Of a stretch of 64,000 bases of DNA, positions 18,937-27,177 are shown piece after piece (the stretch's first letter is position 1; each line of letters opens with the position of its first letter). The DNA comes from an uncultured Prevotellaceae bacterium (lineage in GTDB: Bacteria > Bacteroidota > Bacteroidia > Bacteroidales > Bacteroidaceae): contig CASFNA010000001.1 of the NCBI GenBank assembly GCA_949295905.1, positions 1 to 64,000 of the forward strand, in the 5' to 3' direction. The position numbers and the translations under genes are program-made. A model generated the notes under the pieces. That model did not search any database. It was not told the DNA's origin and saw only the letters and a program-made list of their open reading frames with translations.

Positions 18937-20129
18937 AGCTGTCAGTCATCATAGTCAGTTACAACGTAAAGCATTACCTTATGCAGTGCATCGACAGCCT
19001 GCATAAGGCATTGGAAGGAATGGATGCCGAAATATTCGTGGTTGACAACCATTCAAAAGACGGCACCCCGGCCAGCCTAAGCCGCTACGGCAAAGGCATA
19101 AAGCTGATTGCAAGCAACCATAACAACGGCTTCGCGAAAGCCAACAACATGGCTATCAGACGCGCTTCGGGAGAATATGTCTTACTGCTGAACCCAGATA
19201 CTTTTGTAGGCGAAAACACGATTAAGGAATGTGTCGGCTTCATGGACACACATCCAAAAGCCGGCGGCGTGGGCGTGCAGATGCTGAAAAGCAACGGCGA
19301 CAAGGCCCTGGAAAGCCGTCGTGGGCTGCCTACCCCCATGACTTCGTTTTACAAGATGTGCGGCATGTGCGCAAAATACCCCACAAGCAAGCGTTTCGGA
19401 AGATACTACATGTGCGGTATGTCATGGGACGAACCTGGACAAATTGAAGTGATAAGCGGCGCATTCTTCATGGCAAGGCATAGCGCGTTGAAGAAAACAG
19501 GGCTGCTGGACGAGGACTTTTTCATGTACGGCGAAGACATTGACCTGTCATACAGGCTGCTTAAAAACGGTTACGAAAACTGGTATCTGCCATCCAAAAT
19601 TTTACATTACAAGGGCGAAAGCACCCAAAAGTCATCTTTCAGGTATGTCCATGTGTTCTACGAAGCCATGCTCATATTCTTCAGAAAGCATTACAGCCAC
19701 CTCAGTTTCTGGCTATCCATACCAATAAACATTGCCATATATGTAAAAGCCACGCTCGCATTGGCAAAAATGTCATACATCAATATAAACAAGATGCTTG
19801 GTTTTGGAGGGACAAGGCGCAAGACAAATCCGCGCTACTTGTTCATCGGCTCGGCAAAATCACTCAATGCTTGCCAGCAAATCGCCGAAAGAAACGGATT
19901 CATCGCAGATTATCTCGAATGCGACGAAAAGTCCAACCCGGACGGGCACATCAAGATATCCCCAAAAGGAAACAAGGCCTGCCCCGTTTATGCGGTATAT
20001 GACACAAGCTCATACGAATACGAAAAAATACTTGAAATATTTTCACAACATCCTTGTGAAAACGTATTTATCGGTACATACAACCCTGTACACAACATCG
20101 TAATAACCGACAAAGAAATAATAAACTGA
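18933..20129 (+). CDS. Family 2 glycosyltransferase with extra C-terminal domain
   Basis: Protein of 398 residues. The GT-A fold begins at residue 1 (MKLSVIIVSYNVKHYL), with VVDNHSKDGT, NNGFAKANN, the metal-binding LLNPDTF, and the acceptor-side DEDFFMYGEDIDLSYRL. This resembles rhamnosyltransferases and other cell-surface glycan enzymes. After a hydrophobic stretch near residue 265, about 100 C-terminal residues (from NPRYLFIGSAKSLNACQQ) fall outside GT2 and look like a small alpha/beta domain I cannot name. It overlaps the membrane protein (ATGA) and the acetyltransferase (TGATG). Confidence 0.85.
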   Translation: MKLSVIIVSYNVKHYLMQCIDSLHKALEGMDAEIFVVDNHSKDGTPASLSRYGKGIKLIASNHNNGFAKANNMAIRRASGEYVLLLNPDTFVGENTIKECVGFMDTHPKAGGVGVQMLKSNGDKALESRRGLPTPMTSFYKMCGMCAKYPTSKRFGRYYMCGMSWDEPGQIEVISGAFFMARHSALKKTGLLDEDFFMYGEDIDLSYRLLKNGYENWYLPSKILHYKGESTQKSSFRYVHVFYEAMLIFFRKHYSHLSFWLSIPINIAIYVKATLALAKMSYININKMLGFGGTRRKTNPRYLFIGSAKSLNACQQIAERNGFIADYLECDEKSNPDGHIKISPKGNKACPVYAVYDTSSYEYEKILEIFSQHPCENVFIGTYNPVHNIVITDKEIIN

Positions 20130-20644
20130 TGACTGCAACACCGCCCACCGTCCACTTGAGGGCCATCGAACCTGAAGACCTTGACGACCTGTACACCATA
20201 GAAAACGACACAAGCTTATGGAATGTCAGTGCGACAAGTGTGCCATACTCTCGATACACGCTCTATGACTATGTCGCAAACTCCAAAAACGACATTTATA
20301 CAGACAGGCAGGTTAGGATGATGATTGAGAATGAAGGGCATGATGTTATAGGAATAATCGACCTGATAAACTTTGACCCCAAGCACATGAGAGCCGAAAT
20401 AGGCATTGCGATAAAAATCAAATACAGGAAACAAGGACTGGCGCAGGCCGCCATAGACAAAATAAAGAAATACTCGCTCGAAGTTTTACACCTTCACCAA
20501 ATATATGCATACGTTGATAAAGACAATCTCCAATCACTAAAGCTGTTCAAACGATGCGGATTTATACACTCAACAGAACTAAAAGACTGGCTGTTTGACG
20601 GGAAAATATACCATAATGCATTGCTGATGCAACTTTTTTTATAA
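20129..20644 (+). CDS. GNAT-family N-acetyltransferase
   Basis: Protein of 171 residues. It opens VHLRAIEPEDLDDLYTIEND, typical of the RimJ/RimL-like GNATs. The acetyl-CoA loop region is AIKIKYRKQGLAQAAIDKIK, and the C-terminal beta-bulge segment is YAYVDKDNLQSLKLFKRCGF. The acceptor could be an amino sugar, an antibiotic or a protein N-terminus; coupling to the glycosyltransferase (TGATG overlap) slightly favours a sugar. Last gene of the recR unit. Confidence 0.85.
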   Translation: MTATPPTVHLRAIEPEDLDDLYTIENDTSLWNVSATSVPYSRYTLYDYVANSKNDIYTDRQVRMMIENEGHDVIGIIDLINFDPKHMRAEIGIAIKIKYRKQGLAQAAIDKIKKYSLEVLHLHQIYAYVDKDNLQSLKLFKRCGFIHSTELKDWLFDGKIYHNALLMQLFL

Positions 20645-20659
20645 AAAGTAGACATATTG

Positions 20660-20691
20660 TTTGGTCATTAAAAAAAATATTCATACCTTTG
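20660..20691 (+). promoter_or_regulatory. Promoter of the tRNA-Asp pair
   Basis: TTTG (20660-20663), 20 bases, TACCTTTG (20684-20691). Full consensus, 26 bases before the first tRNA. Confidence 0.82.
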
Positions 20692-20717
20692 CAACCGCAA
20701 ATCTGAAAGACATCCAA

Positions 20718-20792
20718 GGTGCGTTAGTTCAGCCTGGTTAGAATGCCTGCCTGTCACGCAGGAGGTCACGGGTTCGAGTCCCGTACGCACCG
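20718..20792 (+). tRNA. tRNA-Asp (anticodon GTC), copy 1
   Basis: 75-nt cloverleaf. Acceptor GGTGCGT pairs with ACGCACC, discriminator G. Anticodon loop CTGTCAC; T-arm GGGTTCGAGTCCC. CCA is not encoded. Confidence 0.96.
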
Positions 20793-20826
20793 CAGTAACC
20801 TGAAGAGGTTTTGATGTATTTCATCA

Positions 20827-20901
20827 GGTGCGTTAGTTCAGCCTGGTTAGAATGCCTGCCTGTCACGCAGGAGGTCACGGGTTCGAGTCCCGTACGCACC
20901 G
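20827..20901 (+). tRNA. tRNA-Asp (anticodon GTC), copy 2
   Basis: Identical in sequence to the copy 34 bases upstream and sharing its promoter and terminator. Confidence 0.96.
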
Positions 20902-20931
20902 CAAGGAATTTTACATACTGACAGAATAGGA

Positions 20932-20977
20932 AACAACCCTGCAAATTTAATTATTTGCAGGGTTGTTTTTTGTTTTA
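20932..20977 (+). terminator. Terminator of the tRNA-Asp pair
   Basis: AACAACCCTGCAAAT (20932-20946) pairs perfectly with ATTTGCAGGGTTGTT (20953-20967). TTTTGTTTT follows. The 15-bp stem with 6-nt loop is textbook. Confidence 0.9.
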
Positions 20978-21258
20978 TAGCCAAATTTGAATCTGTCTTA
21001 AAAACACATATTAAATATAAAAGCACAAACACATTATATCCAATCAATCTGTATGCACATTTCAATAAACCATACGATGAGTCCAATATAATCAAATGCA
21101 AACAAAATCAAGAAATACATTATATTTAGACATGATTTTATAAAAATACTTATCATTTTATTTGTTTTTACGCAAGAAATATATACCTTTGCAACTGTTT
21201 TTCAAAGAAATGGTAACAATTACACCATATAACAACAAACAAAAAAGCAATAGGTAAA
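20978..21258. other. Spacer and leader before gdhA
   Basis: AT-rich sequence without a gene. Only the gdhA promoter at 21161-21191 is recognised. The gdhA leader would be about 60 nt. Confidence 0.6.
21161..21191 (+). promoter_or_regulatory. Promoter of gdhA
   Basis: TTTG (21161-21164), 19 bases, TACCTTTG (21184-21191). Full consensus. Confidence 0.82.
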
Positions 21259-22593
21259 ATGAATGCAGCAAAAGTAATTGAAAACCTTAAGCAAAGGTTT
21301 CCCAATGAGCCTGAATACATACAGGCTGTAAGTCAGGTATTAGGTACGATTGAAGAAGAGTATAACAAACATCCGGAATTTGACAAAGCAAACCTAATAG
21401 AACGCCTCTGCATACCAGACCGGGTGATAGGATTCAGAGTCTCATGGGTTGACGATAAAGGCAACGTACAGACTAATATGGGTTACCGCGTACAGCATAA
21501 CAACGTAATCGGCCCGTATAAGGGTGGAATACGTTTCCATCAATCCGTAAACTTGAGCATCCTTAAGTTTTTGGCTTTCGAACAAACATTCAAAAACTCA
21601 CTGACAACCCTCCCAATGGGCGGTGCAAAAGGCGGCTCGGATTTCACACCAAGAGGGAAAAGCGATGCGGAAGTGATGCGTTTCTGCCAAGCTTTCATTG
21701 CAGAACTTTACCGTCATATCGGAGCTAATGTGGATGTTCCCGCAGGCGATATAGGCGTAGGTGGACGCGAAGTCGCCTATATGTTCGGCATGTATAAGAA
21801 ACTAACCCATGAATGGAGCGGAATCCTTACCGGTAAAGGTATACAGTTCGGTGGCTCACTGATACGCCCTGAAGCAACCGGATACGGCAACGTCTATTTT
21901 CTTGTCAATATGCTCAACACACGCGGAATTGACATAAAAGAAAAGACTGTGCTTGTCAGCGGTTCTGGCAACGTTGCCCAGTATACCATCGAAAAATGTA
22001 TCGAATTAGGAGCAAAGGTTGTTACTTGTTCTGATTCTGACGGATACATATACGACCCCGACGGCATTGACCGCGATAAACTTGATTACATAATGGAATT
22101 GAAAAACATCGAACGTGGCCGTATACGCGAGTATGCAGAGAAATATGGAGTCAAGTATGTTGAAGGCGCAAAACCATGGTTTGAGAAAGCAGACATAGCA
22201 CTTCCGTCAGCCACACAGAATGAAATAAACGAAGAAGCAGCAAAAGCCCTCGTTGCAAATGGAATAATTGCAGTGAGCGAAGGAGCAAACATGCCAACAA
22301 CACCTGAAGCAATAAAGGTTTTCCAAGATGCCAAAATACTTTATTCTCCCGGAAAAGCGGCAAATGCAGGAGGTGTAGCCGTATCAGGCTTGGAAATGAG
22401 CCAGAACTCAGAACGTCTAAGCTGGAGCCGCGAAGAAGTAGATGCCAAGCTACATGACATAATGAACAACATTCACGAAAACTGCGTAAAGTATGGTACA
22501 GAGCCTGACGGATACATTAATTATGTTAAGGGAGCGAACATTGCTGGATTCCTTAAAGTTGCCAAAGGCATGATGGCACAAGGCATTGTATGA
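21259..22593 (+). CDS. gdhA: NADP-type glutamate dehydrogenase
   Basis: Hexameric enzyme of 444 residues interconverting 2-oxoglutarate plus ammonia and glutamate, the main route of ammonia assimilation in Bacteroidales. The substrate domain has GPYKGGIRFHQSVNLS, the catalytic lysine in LPMGGAKGGSDF, and PAGDIGVGGREV. The Rossmann domain has VLVSGSGNVAQYTIEK. The length and the PAGDIGVGGRE motif fit the small hexameric NAD(P)H class; coenzyme choice is from family knowledge. It is a single-gene unit with its own promoter and terminator. Confidence 0.95.
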   Translation: MNAAKVIENLKQRFPNEPEYIQAVSQVLGTIEEEYNKHPEFDKANLIERLCIPDRVIGFRVSWVDDKGNVQTNMGYRVQHNNVIGPYKGGIRFHQSVNLSILKFLAFEQTFKNSLTTLPMGGAKGGSDFTPRGKSDAEVMRFCQAFIAELYRHIGANVDVPAGDIGVGGREVAYMFGMYKKLTHEWSGILTGKGIQFGGSLIRPEATGYGNVYFLVNMLNTRGIDIKEKTVLVSGSGNVAQYTIEKCIELGAKVVTCSDSDGYIYDPDGIDRDKLDYIMELKNIERGRIREYAEKYGVKYVEGAKPWFEKADIALPSATQNEINEEAAKALVANGIIAVSEGANMPTTPEAIKVFQDAKILYSPGKAANAGGVAVSGLEMSQNSERLSWSREEVDAKLHDIMNNIHENCVKYGTEPDGYINYVKGANIAGFLKVAKGMMAQGIV

Positions 22594-22609
22594 ACAAACA
22601 TACGCTCAA

Positions 22610-22652
22610 CGAAAATAAAAAGGCACTGTATTCCAGTGCCTTTTTATTTTCG
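22610..22652. terminator. Bidirectional-type terminator after gdhA
   Basis: A perfect 19-bp inverted repeat, arms 22610-22628 and 22634-22652, loop TATTC. The core is GGCACTG/CAGTGCC flanked by A-tract and T-tract, so both strands carry a T-run. It starts 17 bases past the gdhA stop. Confidence 0.88.
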
Positions 22653-22736
22653 TTTATAAAGTCATAAACAATCCACCGACAACCCATTTTAATATAATTA
22701 TGCCCCATTTTGCGCCATTCATATAAAAAATATCCT

Positions 22737-22744
22737 TATCTTTG
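22737..22744 (+). promoter_or_regulatory. -7 element of the PAP2 gene promoter
   Basis: TATCTTTG. A TTTG lies 24 bases further upstream, slightly too far for the consensus. The element overlaps the TTG codon of the longest frame, so the real start must be downstream, at ATG 22760. Confidence 0.55.
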
Positions 22745-22759
22745 CAAACAAAAATACAA

Positions 22760-23590
22760 ATGGGCAAAAACTTTTCTAAAATCGACAAGACGTTCTTTAT
22801 TTTAGCGTTAATATGTATCGCCATATTCGTAATACTCAACTTACAATCAGCCCAGCCACTAATCCAAAAGGCCGACCAGGTAGACAAACAGCTCATGCTT
22901 ACCCTTAACTTCAACGGAGGGGAAGCCGCCGACAGGTTTTGGTGCAGCGTTTCGTCCAAATTCGCATGGGTTCCATTAGGCGTGACACTGTTGGCAATAC
23001 TTGCATATTACAAGAAAAGCATACTGATACCCACCCTATTCGTCATCGGGCTGGCGATAACCGTTACATTGGCAGACCAGATATCATCATCGTTTATCAA
23101 GCCCTATTTCGAACGTTTGCGCCCATCACACAACGAAGATATATGCTCCATGCTGCATTTCGTCAACGGACGCAAAGGAGGACTATACGGATTCGTGTCA
23201 AGCCATGCGGCCAACGCATTCGGCGTACTGGCATTCCTGGCCCCTACATTCCGTCATAAAACCACGACCGTGGCACTAACCATATGGGCTTTTATGGTAA
23301 GCTACTCACGCATATATCTCGGAGTGCATTATCCTGGCGACATAATTTGCGGCGGGCTGCTTGGCTTCACTGTAGGATTAGGCGTAAGCATCGTGTTTAG
23401 GAAACTTTATTTCAAGTTAATGACTAAGTCCGAGAAAATGCAAGCAGAAAACATGTTCAAAGGCGGTGTTGAATCAAGCTATATGACGGTAGCCATCCTC
23501 TGTACAGGGTTATACATTCTTTTTTACAACTTCATTCAATCTGCAGCACTTCCATTTACAATCCTGCCACACATAACAGCACTATGCTAA
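22760..23590 (+). CDS. PAP2-family membrane phosphatase
   Basis: Integral membrane protein of 276 residues with the three-part phosphatase signature: KPYFERLRP, then GFVSSHAAN, then SRIYLGVHYPGD. About six hydrophobic segments are visible, the first being TFFILALICIAIFVILNL. Family members dephosphorylate undecaprenyl pyrophosphate, phosphatidate or lipid A on the periplasmic face; substrate cannot be read here. It lacks the usual glycine in the middle motif (SSHAAN rather than PSGHAxx), a tolerated variant. A single gene with a hairpin terminator. Confidence 0.9.
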   Translation: MGKNFSKIDKTFFILALICIAIFVILNLQSAQPLIQKADQVDKQLMLTLNFNGGEAADRFWCSVSSKFAWVPLGVTLLAILAYYKKSILIPTLFVIGLAITVTLADQISSSFIKPYFERLRPSHNEDICSMLHFVNGRKGGLYGFVSSHAANAFGVLAFLAPTFRHKTTTVALTIWAFMVSYSRIYLGVHYPGDIICGGLLGFTVGLGVSIVFRKLYFKLMTKSEKMQAENMFKGGVESSYMTVAILCTGLYILFYNFIQSAALPFTILPHITALC

Positions 23591-23633
23591 CCTGAATGTG
23601 ACATACAGGCACATCAATATAAACTCATAAAAA

Positions 23634-23674
23634 GAAGGCGAAGCACATCATTTCCGACATGTGCTTCGCCTTTT
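23634..23674 (+). terminator. Terminator between the PAP2 and GH43 genes
   Basis: AAGGCGAAGCACAT (23635-23648) pairs with ATGTGCTTCGCCTT (23659-23672), followed by TTC. A 14-bp stem with a 10-nt loop between convergent genes. Confidence 0.75.
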
Positions 23675-23752
23675 CATAAAATCAGCCATCAAACGAGCAG
23701 AATATGTGCGAACACTGCTTAGACAACAGGGCACATCATACTTGTACAGCTC

Positions 23753-25396
23753 TTACTTAGTCACACGGAACCAGTCGGCATCAATCCATCCGCGGTTTGC
23801 CTTGCCTGCTGGCTCTGCGGCAACAAAACCAATCTTGGCTCCTATCCATTTACCTTCACGCATGGCGAACTCCGTGCCTGCACTCTTGTATTTCTTGCCG
23901 TCAAGACTGTAATAGAAACGGCACTTGCCATCGTCCACTCTCATGCGGAGATATATGTCCTCGTGCGTTCCTGGCTGATAGTCTATCGCATCAACGGCAG
24001 TTGGCTTAAGCGTAGCTATCACGCTAACTGCCTCCGGTTTGCCTTTATCCGCACTCTTGCACGTAACCTGCTGCAGCTGGAACTCGTCACCAACACGCTT
24101 CACAACGAGAGCTGAATAGTCAAGCCCCATCATTATGATGCCTCCAAACTGATTCTGATCTTTTGACGTAAAGCGTACCTTAGCAGTAGCTGTAAACCTG
24201 TCCGCCGGTGTCTTCTGCAACAAGAGGTTGGGCACTTCCCACAGGTTTACATAGTTTTCACTTAACTTATGCGTGTAAATCCTGAACGTACCGAAAGCCG
24301 TCGGCATACCGAACATCTGGCTGTAATTGGCGTGCCACTGCCACTGCTTGCCTATGAAAGGCGAGTTGAACTCGTCACTCTCAACAGGGTTTTGTATCTT
24401 TACTTTGGCCGCAGTCTTAGGCTTGCGGTATGTAATGACAGGGTCGCCGCAATAGTCGCCGTCCTTGTCAACGCCCATTACAGGCCAGTTGTCCTTCCAG
24501 GTGACAGGTTGCAGGTGGACAACACGGCCGTAACAGCCCTTGTCCTGAAAGTGCAAGAACCAGTCTTCGCCGAAAGCGGTGTGTACCCATGCACCCTGAT
24601 GAGGGCCGTTGACGCTGCTCTTGCCCTGTGCAAGCACAATCTTGTGCTCATACGGACCGTAAACGTTCTTGGAACGCATAGCCACCTGGAAGCCCGTAGG
24701 CACGCCACCAGCCGGGAACATTATCCAATACCAGCCGTCACGCTTGTAGAACTTGGGGCCTTCACATGTGCGGCATTCGGTGCCGTTGCCGTCGAACACG
24801 ATGACGGGATCGCCTATAGCCTTGGTACCGTCGGCCGAAAGCTCGCGCACCACGATGACTGACGCGAATCGTGAGCGGCTGTTGGCGTAGGCGTATGTAA
24901 GATAGCAGCGGCCGTCTTCGTCCCAAAGTGGGGTGGAATCAATCATGCCCTTGCCCGGAATAACGCATAGAGGCTTGCTCCACTCGCCGGCAGGGTCTTT
25001 AGTCTTGACCATCATCACGCCTTGGTCAGGGTCGCCCCAATAGATGTAAAACTCACCGTTGTGATAACGTATCGAGGGTGCCCATACGCCGTTTCCGTGT
25101 GAAGGGCGGTCAAATTCTTCCGTAGGATACTGCGTCTTGAGCGCATGGCCTATGATTTCCCAGTTCACCATGTCCTTTGAATGAAGGATTGGCAGGCCTG
25201 GAATGCAATTGAACGAACTTGCCGTCAGATAATAGTCCTCGCCTACGGCGCAAGCGTCAGGGTCGCTGTAATCTGCATTGATTACGGGGTTTGTGTATGT
25301 ACCGTCACCGTTGTCGGGACACCACACTTCCGATTTGTACTGGGCGCAGGCAAAAACCGGCAATAACGCCAACGCCAACAAGATTTGTTTTTTCAT
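23753..25396 (-). CDS. Secreted glycoside hydrolase family 43 protein (xylosidase/arabinofuranosidase type)
   Basis: Protein of 547 residues with signal peptide MKKQILLALALLPVFACA. The five-bladed propeller starts NPVINADYSDPDACAVG, giving the catalytic base aspartate, then LPILHSKDMVNWEIIGHAL. A second acidic site is in MIDSTPLWDEDGRCYLTYA, and the general acid is in TCEGPKFYKRDGWYW. The C-terminal 200 residues, from SDEFNSPFIGKQWQW, form the beta-sandwich common in beta-xylosidase-like GH43. It releases xylose or arabinose from plant side chains; exact substrate is not readable. No SusC/SusD or other polysaccharide-utilisation genes are adjacent. It lies 84 bases after the ATP-grasp-like gene on the same strand. 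Confidence 0.9.
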   Translation of the reverse strand: MKKQILLALALLPVFACAQYKSEVWCPDNGDGTYTNPVINADYSDPDACAVGEDYYLTASSFNCIPGLPILHSKDMVNWEIIGHALKTQYPTEEFDRPSHGNGVWAPSIRYHNGEFYIYWGDPDQGVMMVKTKDPAGEWSKPLCVIPGKGMIDSTPLWDEDGRCYLTYAYANSRSRFASVIVVRELSADGTKAIGDPVIVFDGNGTECRTCEGPKFYKRDGWYWIMFPAGGVPTGFQVAMRSKNVYGPYEHKIVLAQGKSSVNGPHQGAWVHTAFGEDWFLHFQDKGCYGRVVHLQPVTWKDNWPVMGVDKDGDYCGDPVITYRKPKTAAKVKIQNPVESDEFNSPFIGKQWQWHANYSQMFGMPTAFGTFRIYTHKLSENYVNLWEVPNLLLQKTPADRFTATAKVRFTSKDQNQFGGIIMMGLDYSALVVKRVGDEFQLQQVTCKSADKGKPEAVSVIATLKPTAVDAIDYQPGTHEDIYLRMRVDDGKCRFYYSLDGKKYKSAGTEFAMREGKWIGAKIGFVAAEPAGKANRGWIDADWFRVTK

Positions 25397-25480
25397 TTGT
25401 TCAAATGTTTTTTAGGGTTTGTTTTTATAGAATATGGTTGAATAGTTTAAAGCACATAAGCCTGTAGCCAGGCCCGTTTT

Positions 25481-26560
25481 TCATATCACTTTTACAAAAT
25501 TGTTTTCCATGGTGTCAAACTTCAGCTTATAATTAACGCCATGCACTATGCGCATGAGCCGTGCAGGCTCCGTCGGGGGAACGTCGAACGAGTTTGCCAC
25601 ATGCCCCATCGTGCGCCTTACATTGATTTCAACACATGGGTGCAACAGGAATCCGCAACCGTCATCCTTGGCCACGGCCATCATGTCAACACCGAGCGGC
25701 CCCTTATAATCCTTGAACACACTCTCTGTAAAATAGCACTCAAGCCTCTGCCTCACTTCATGCAGCAATTCGTCCCGGACATACCGGCGCAGCATGGCAG
25801 CCTTTTCATCTTCTGCCGCTACTATGTTCCCTGCATAATCGCTCTTGTTTGTCTCGAACACTGACAAGCCGCAATATTCCACGCGTCCACCGCCGCAAGC
25901 GCGAAACTCCATGGCAAAGTCTTTCACCTTTTTATAATAAGGCTCCACCATCACACCACCCTGGCGCCTAATGGTATTACCTATCCAGCCAAACAACGAC
26001 TTGCCTGAATCGCCATCGACGTAACGCACGCCACGGCCGCTGCTGCTCCATAACGCCTTTACAACCGCCGAACCGTAGGCACACAAGGCTTCACACACTT
26101 CGTCAACCGACTTGCAGAAACGGCTTTCGCCGCAAGTAACACCCTCCAAGCCTGAACGCAGGAAAGCAAGAGCAGGCATGGTGTTGCGCCTGTCGGCAAG
26201 AAAACGTATGTATGCCAAATCCCCGTCGGAAGGAAGCGCACCGGCATCCATACCGGCATCAGCCAGCCTTTGGCGCACGGCCTTGTCCCATCCCCACGGC
26301 TCAAAACCAGAAAATACCAAATGCCTTAAGTCTTCATCCGTGACGAAAAGCACATCGGCATGTCGGCTGCGGCATTGAGCAAGCGCCTTCAGGGCGAACA
26401 GCACGTCGTCAACAAGCACGAAGTCGCCGTCTTCCGCCCACAAAGCCGGCAAGAAGCCCAGGTTGGTCTTAAACTCCTGTATGGCATGCGGCAACGCCAT
26501 GTAATCAGCGTCAGCGGCCAAGGCCATCTCATGCTCCGGATTGAATATATGCAGTTTCAC
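25481..26560 (-). CDS. Conserved protein with ATP-grasp-like features, unknown function
   Basis: Cytoplasmic protein of 359 residues. The start (MKLHIFNPEHEMALA) reads like a small nucleotide-type N-terminal domain. From about residue 165 the sequence resembles ATP-grasp ligases: VVKALWSSSGRGVRYV (lysine plus Gly/Ser-rich loop), VMVEPYYKKVKDFAMEFR, then GPLGVDMMAV and the metal-site-like HPCVEINVRRTMGHVA. ATP-grasp enzymes couple ATP to amide or thioester formation through an acyl phosphate. No substrate or pathway can be assigned. It uses copy 2 of the 53-bp promoter module. Confidence 0.7.
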   Translation of the reverse strand: MKLHIFNPEHEMALAADADYMALPHAIQEFKTNLGFLPALWAEDGDFVLVDDVLFALKALAQCRSRHADVLFVTDEDLRHLVFSGFEPWGWDKAVRQRLADAGMDAGALPSDGDLAYIRFLADRRNTMPALAFLRSGLEGVTCGESRFCKSVDEVCEALCAYGSAVVKALWSSSGRGVRYVDGDSGKSLFGWIGNTIRRQGGVMVEPYYKKVKDFAMEFRACGGGRVEYCGLSVFETNKSDYAGNIVAAEDEKAAMLRRYVRDELLHEVRQRLECYFTESVFKDYKGPLGVDMMAVAKDDGCGFLLHPCVEINVRRTMGHVANSFDVPPTEPARLMRIVHGVNYKLKFDTMENNFVKVI

Positions 26561-26582
26561 CTGAAGATAACTTTAATTGTCC

Positions 26583-26635
26583 GTGCAAAGATAATGCAAG
26601 TTGGGCGCAACGCCAAATAAAAGCAGGAGAAACGG
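26583..26635 (-). repeat. 53-bp promoter module, copy 2
   Basis: 49 of 53 positions match 17436-17488. On the minus strand TTTG (26617-26614), 20 bases, TATCTTTG (26593-26586), giving transcription just before ATG 26560. Confidence 0.75.
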
Positions 26636-26847
26636 AGATTTATTCATACCCACAAAACGCAAACCCGCACATCCACCAGCAAGGCTGACACCAGCTTGGA
26701 CAACAGCCGACAGACGGGTACACCATAACATGCAAACAAAAAAAACGAAAAAACAAGCCATCCGGCAATACGCCAGGACGTTCACAATAAAGAATCAAGC
26801 AACGCATCATAAACCATTGAAAATCAATCAATTACAAAACGGCGCAC

Positions 26848-26930
26848 AAAATGCCGTCTTTTACAATGCAAAAGATGGCCTTTCGCAACATGAAAGACGG
26901 CCTTTTGCGTTACGAAAGGCCATGTATCAC
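26848..26930. repeat. Dispersed palindromic repeat, site D
   Basis: The longest chain of units: AAAATGCCGTCTTTTAC, then GCAAAAGATGGCCTTTCGC, then GAAAGACGGCCTTTTGCG, then CGAAAGGCCAT. Successive units alternate in orientation and overlap in their GGCC centres. Confidence 0.68.
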
Positions 26931-27038
26931 AATACCGCCGACAATGGCACCATACTCCCTATCACACAAAAGGCAGCATGCAAAGCCTACGACATACTGT
27001 AAAAATAAGTAAAAAAACAGAGTTTTTGCAATGTTCGG

Positions 27039-27069
27039 TTGTCAAATTAAATAATAAATATTATCTTTG
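27039..27069 (+). promoter_or_regulatory. Promoter of the AAA ATPase gene
   Basis: TTG (27039-27041), 20 bases, TATCTTTG (27062-27069). Confidence 0.7.
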
Positions 27070-27177
27070 CAGAAAATAAGCCATGCCCGGCCAAATGTGA
27101 ACAAGTTTTTCATTGCGGCCTTTCATATTATCTTCACAGAAGACAAGCAATATCGGCATAAAACAAATTGAAAAAGA

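Larger units (their letters stand above)
26561..27177. other. Divergent spacer of about 620 bases
   Basis: No credible gene. It holds promoter module copy 2 (26583-26635), dispersed repeat site D (26848-26930), and a promoter at 27039-27069 for the AAA ATPase with a leader of about 100 nt. Confidence 0.65.

Noticed and set aside
23753-25396. Polysaccharide-utilisation locus around the GH43 gene
   Set aside because: No SusC/SusD pair, sensor or further glycosidase is adjacent.
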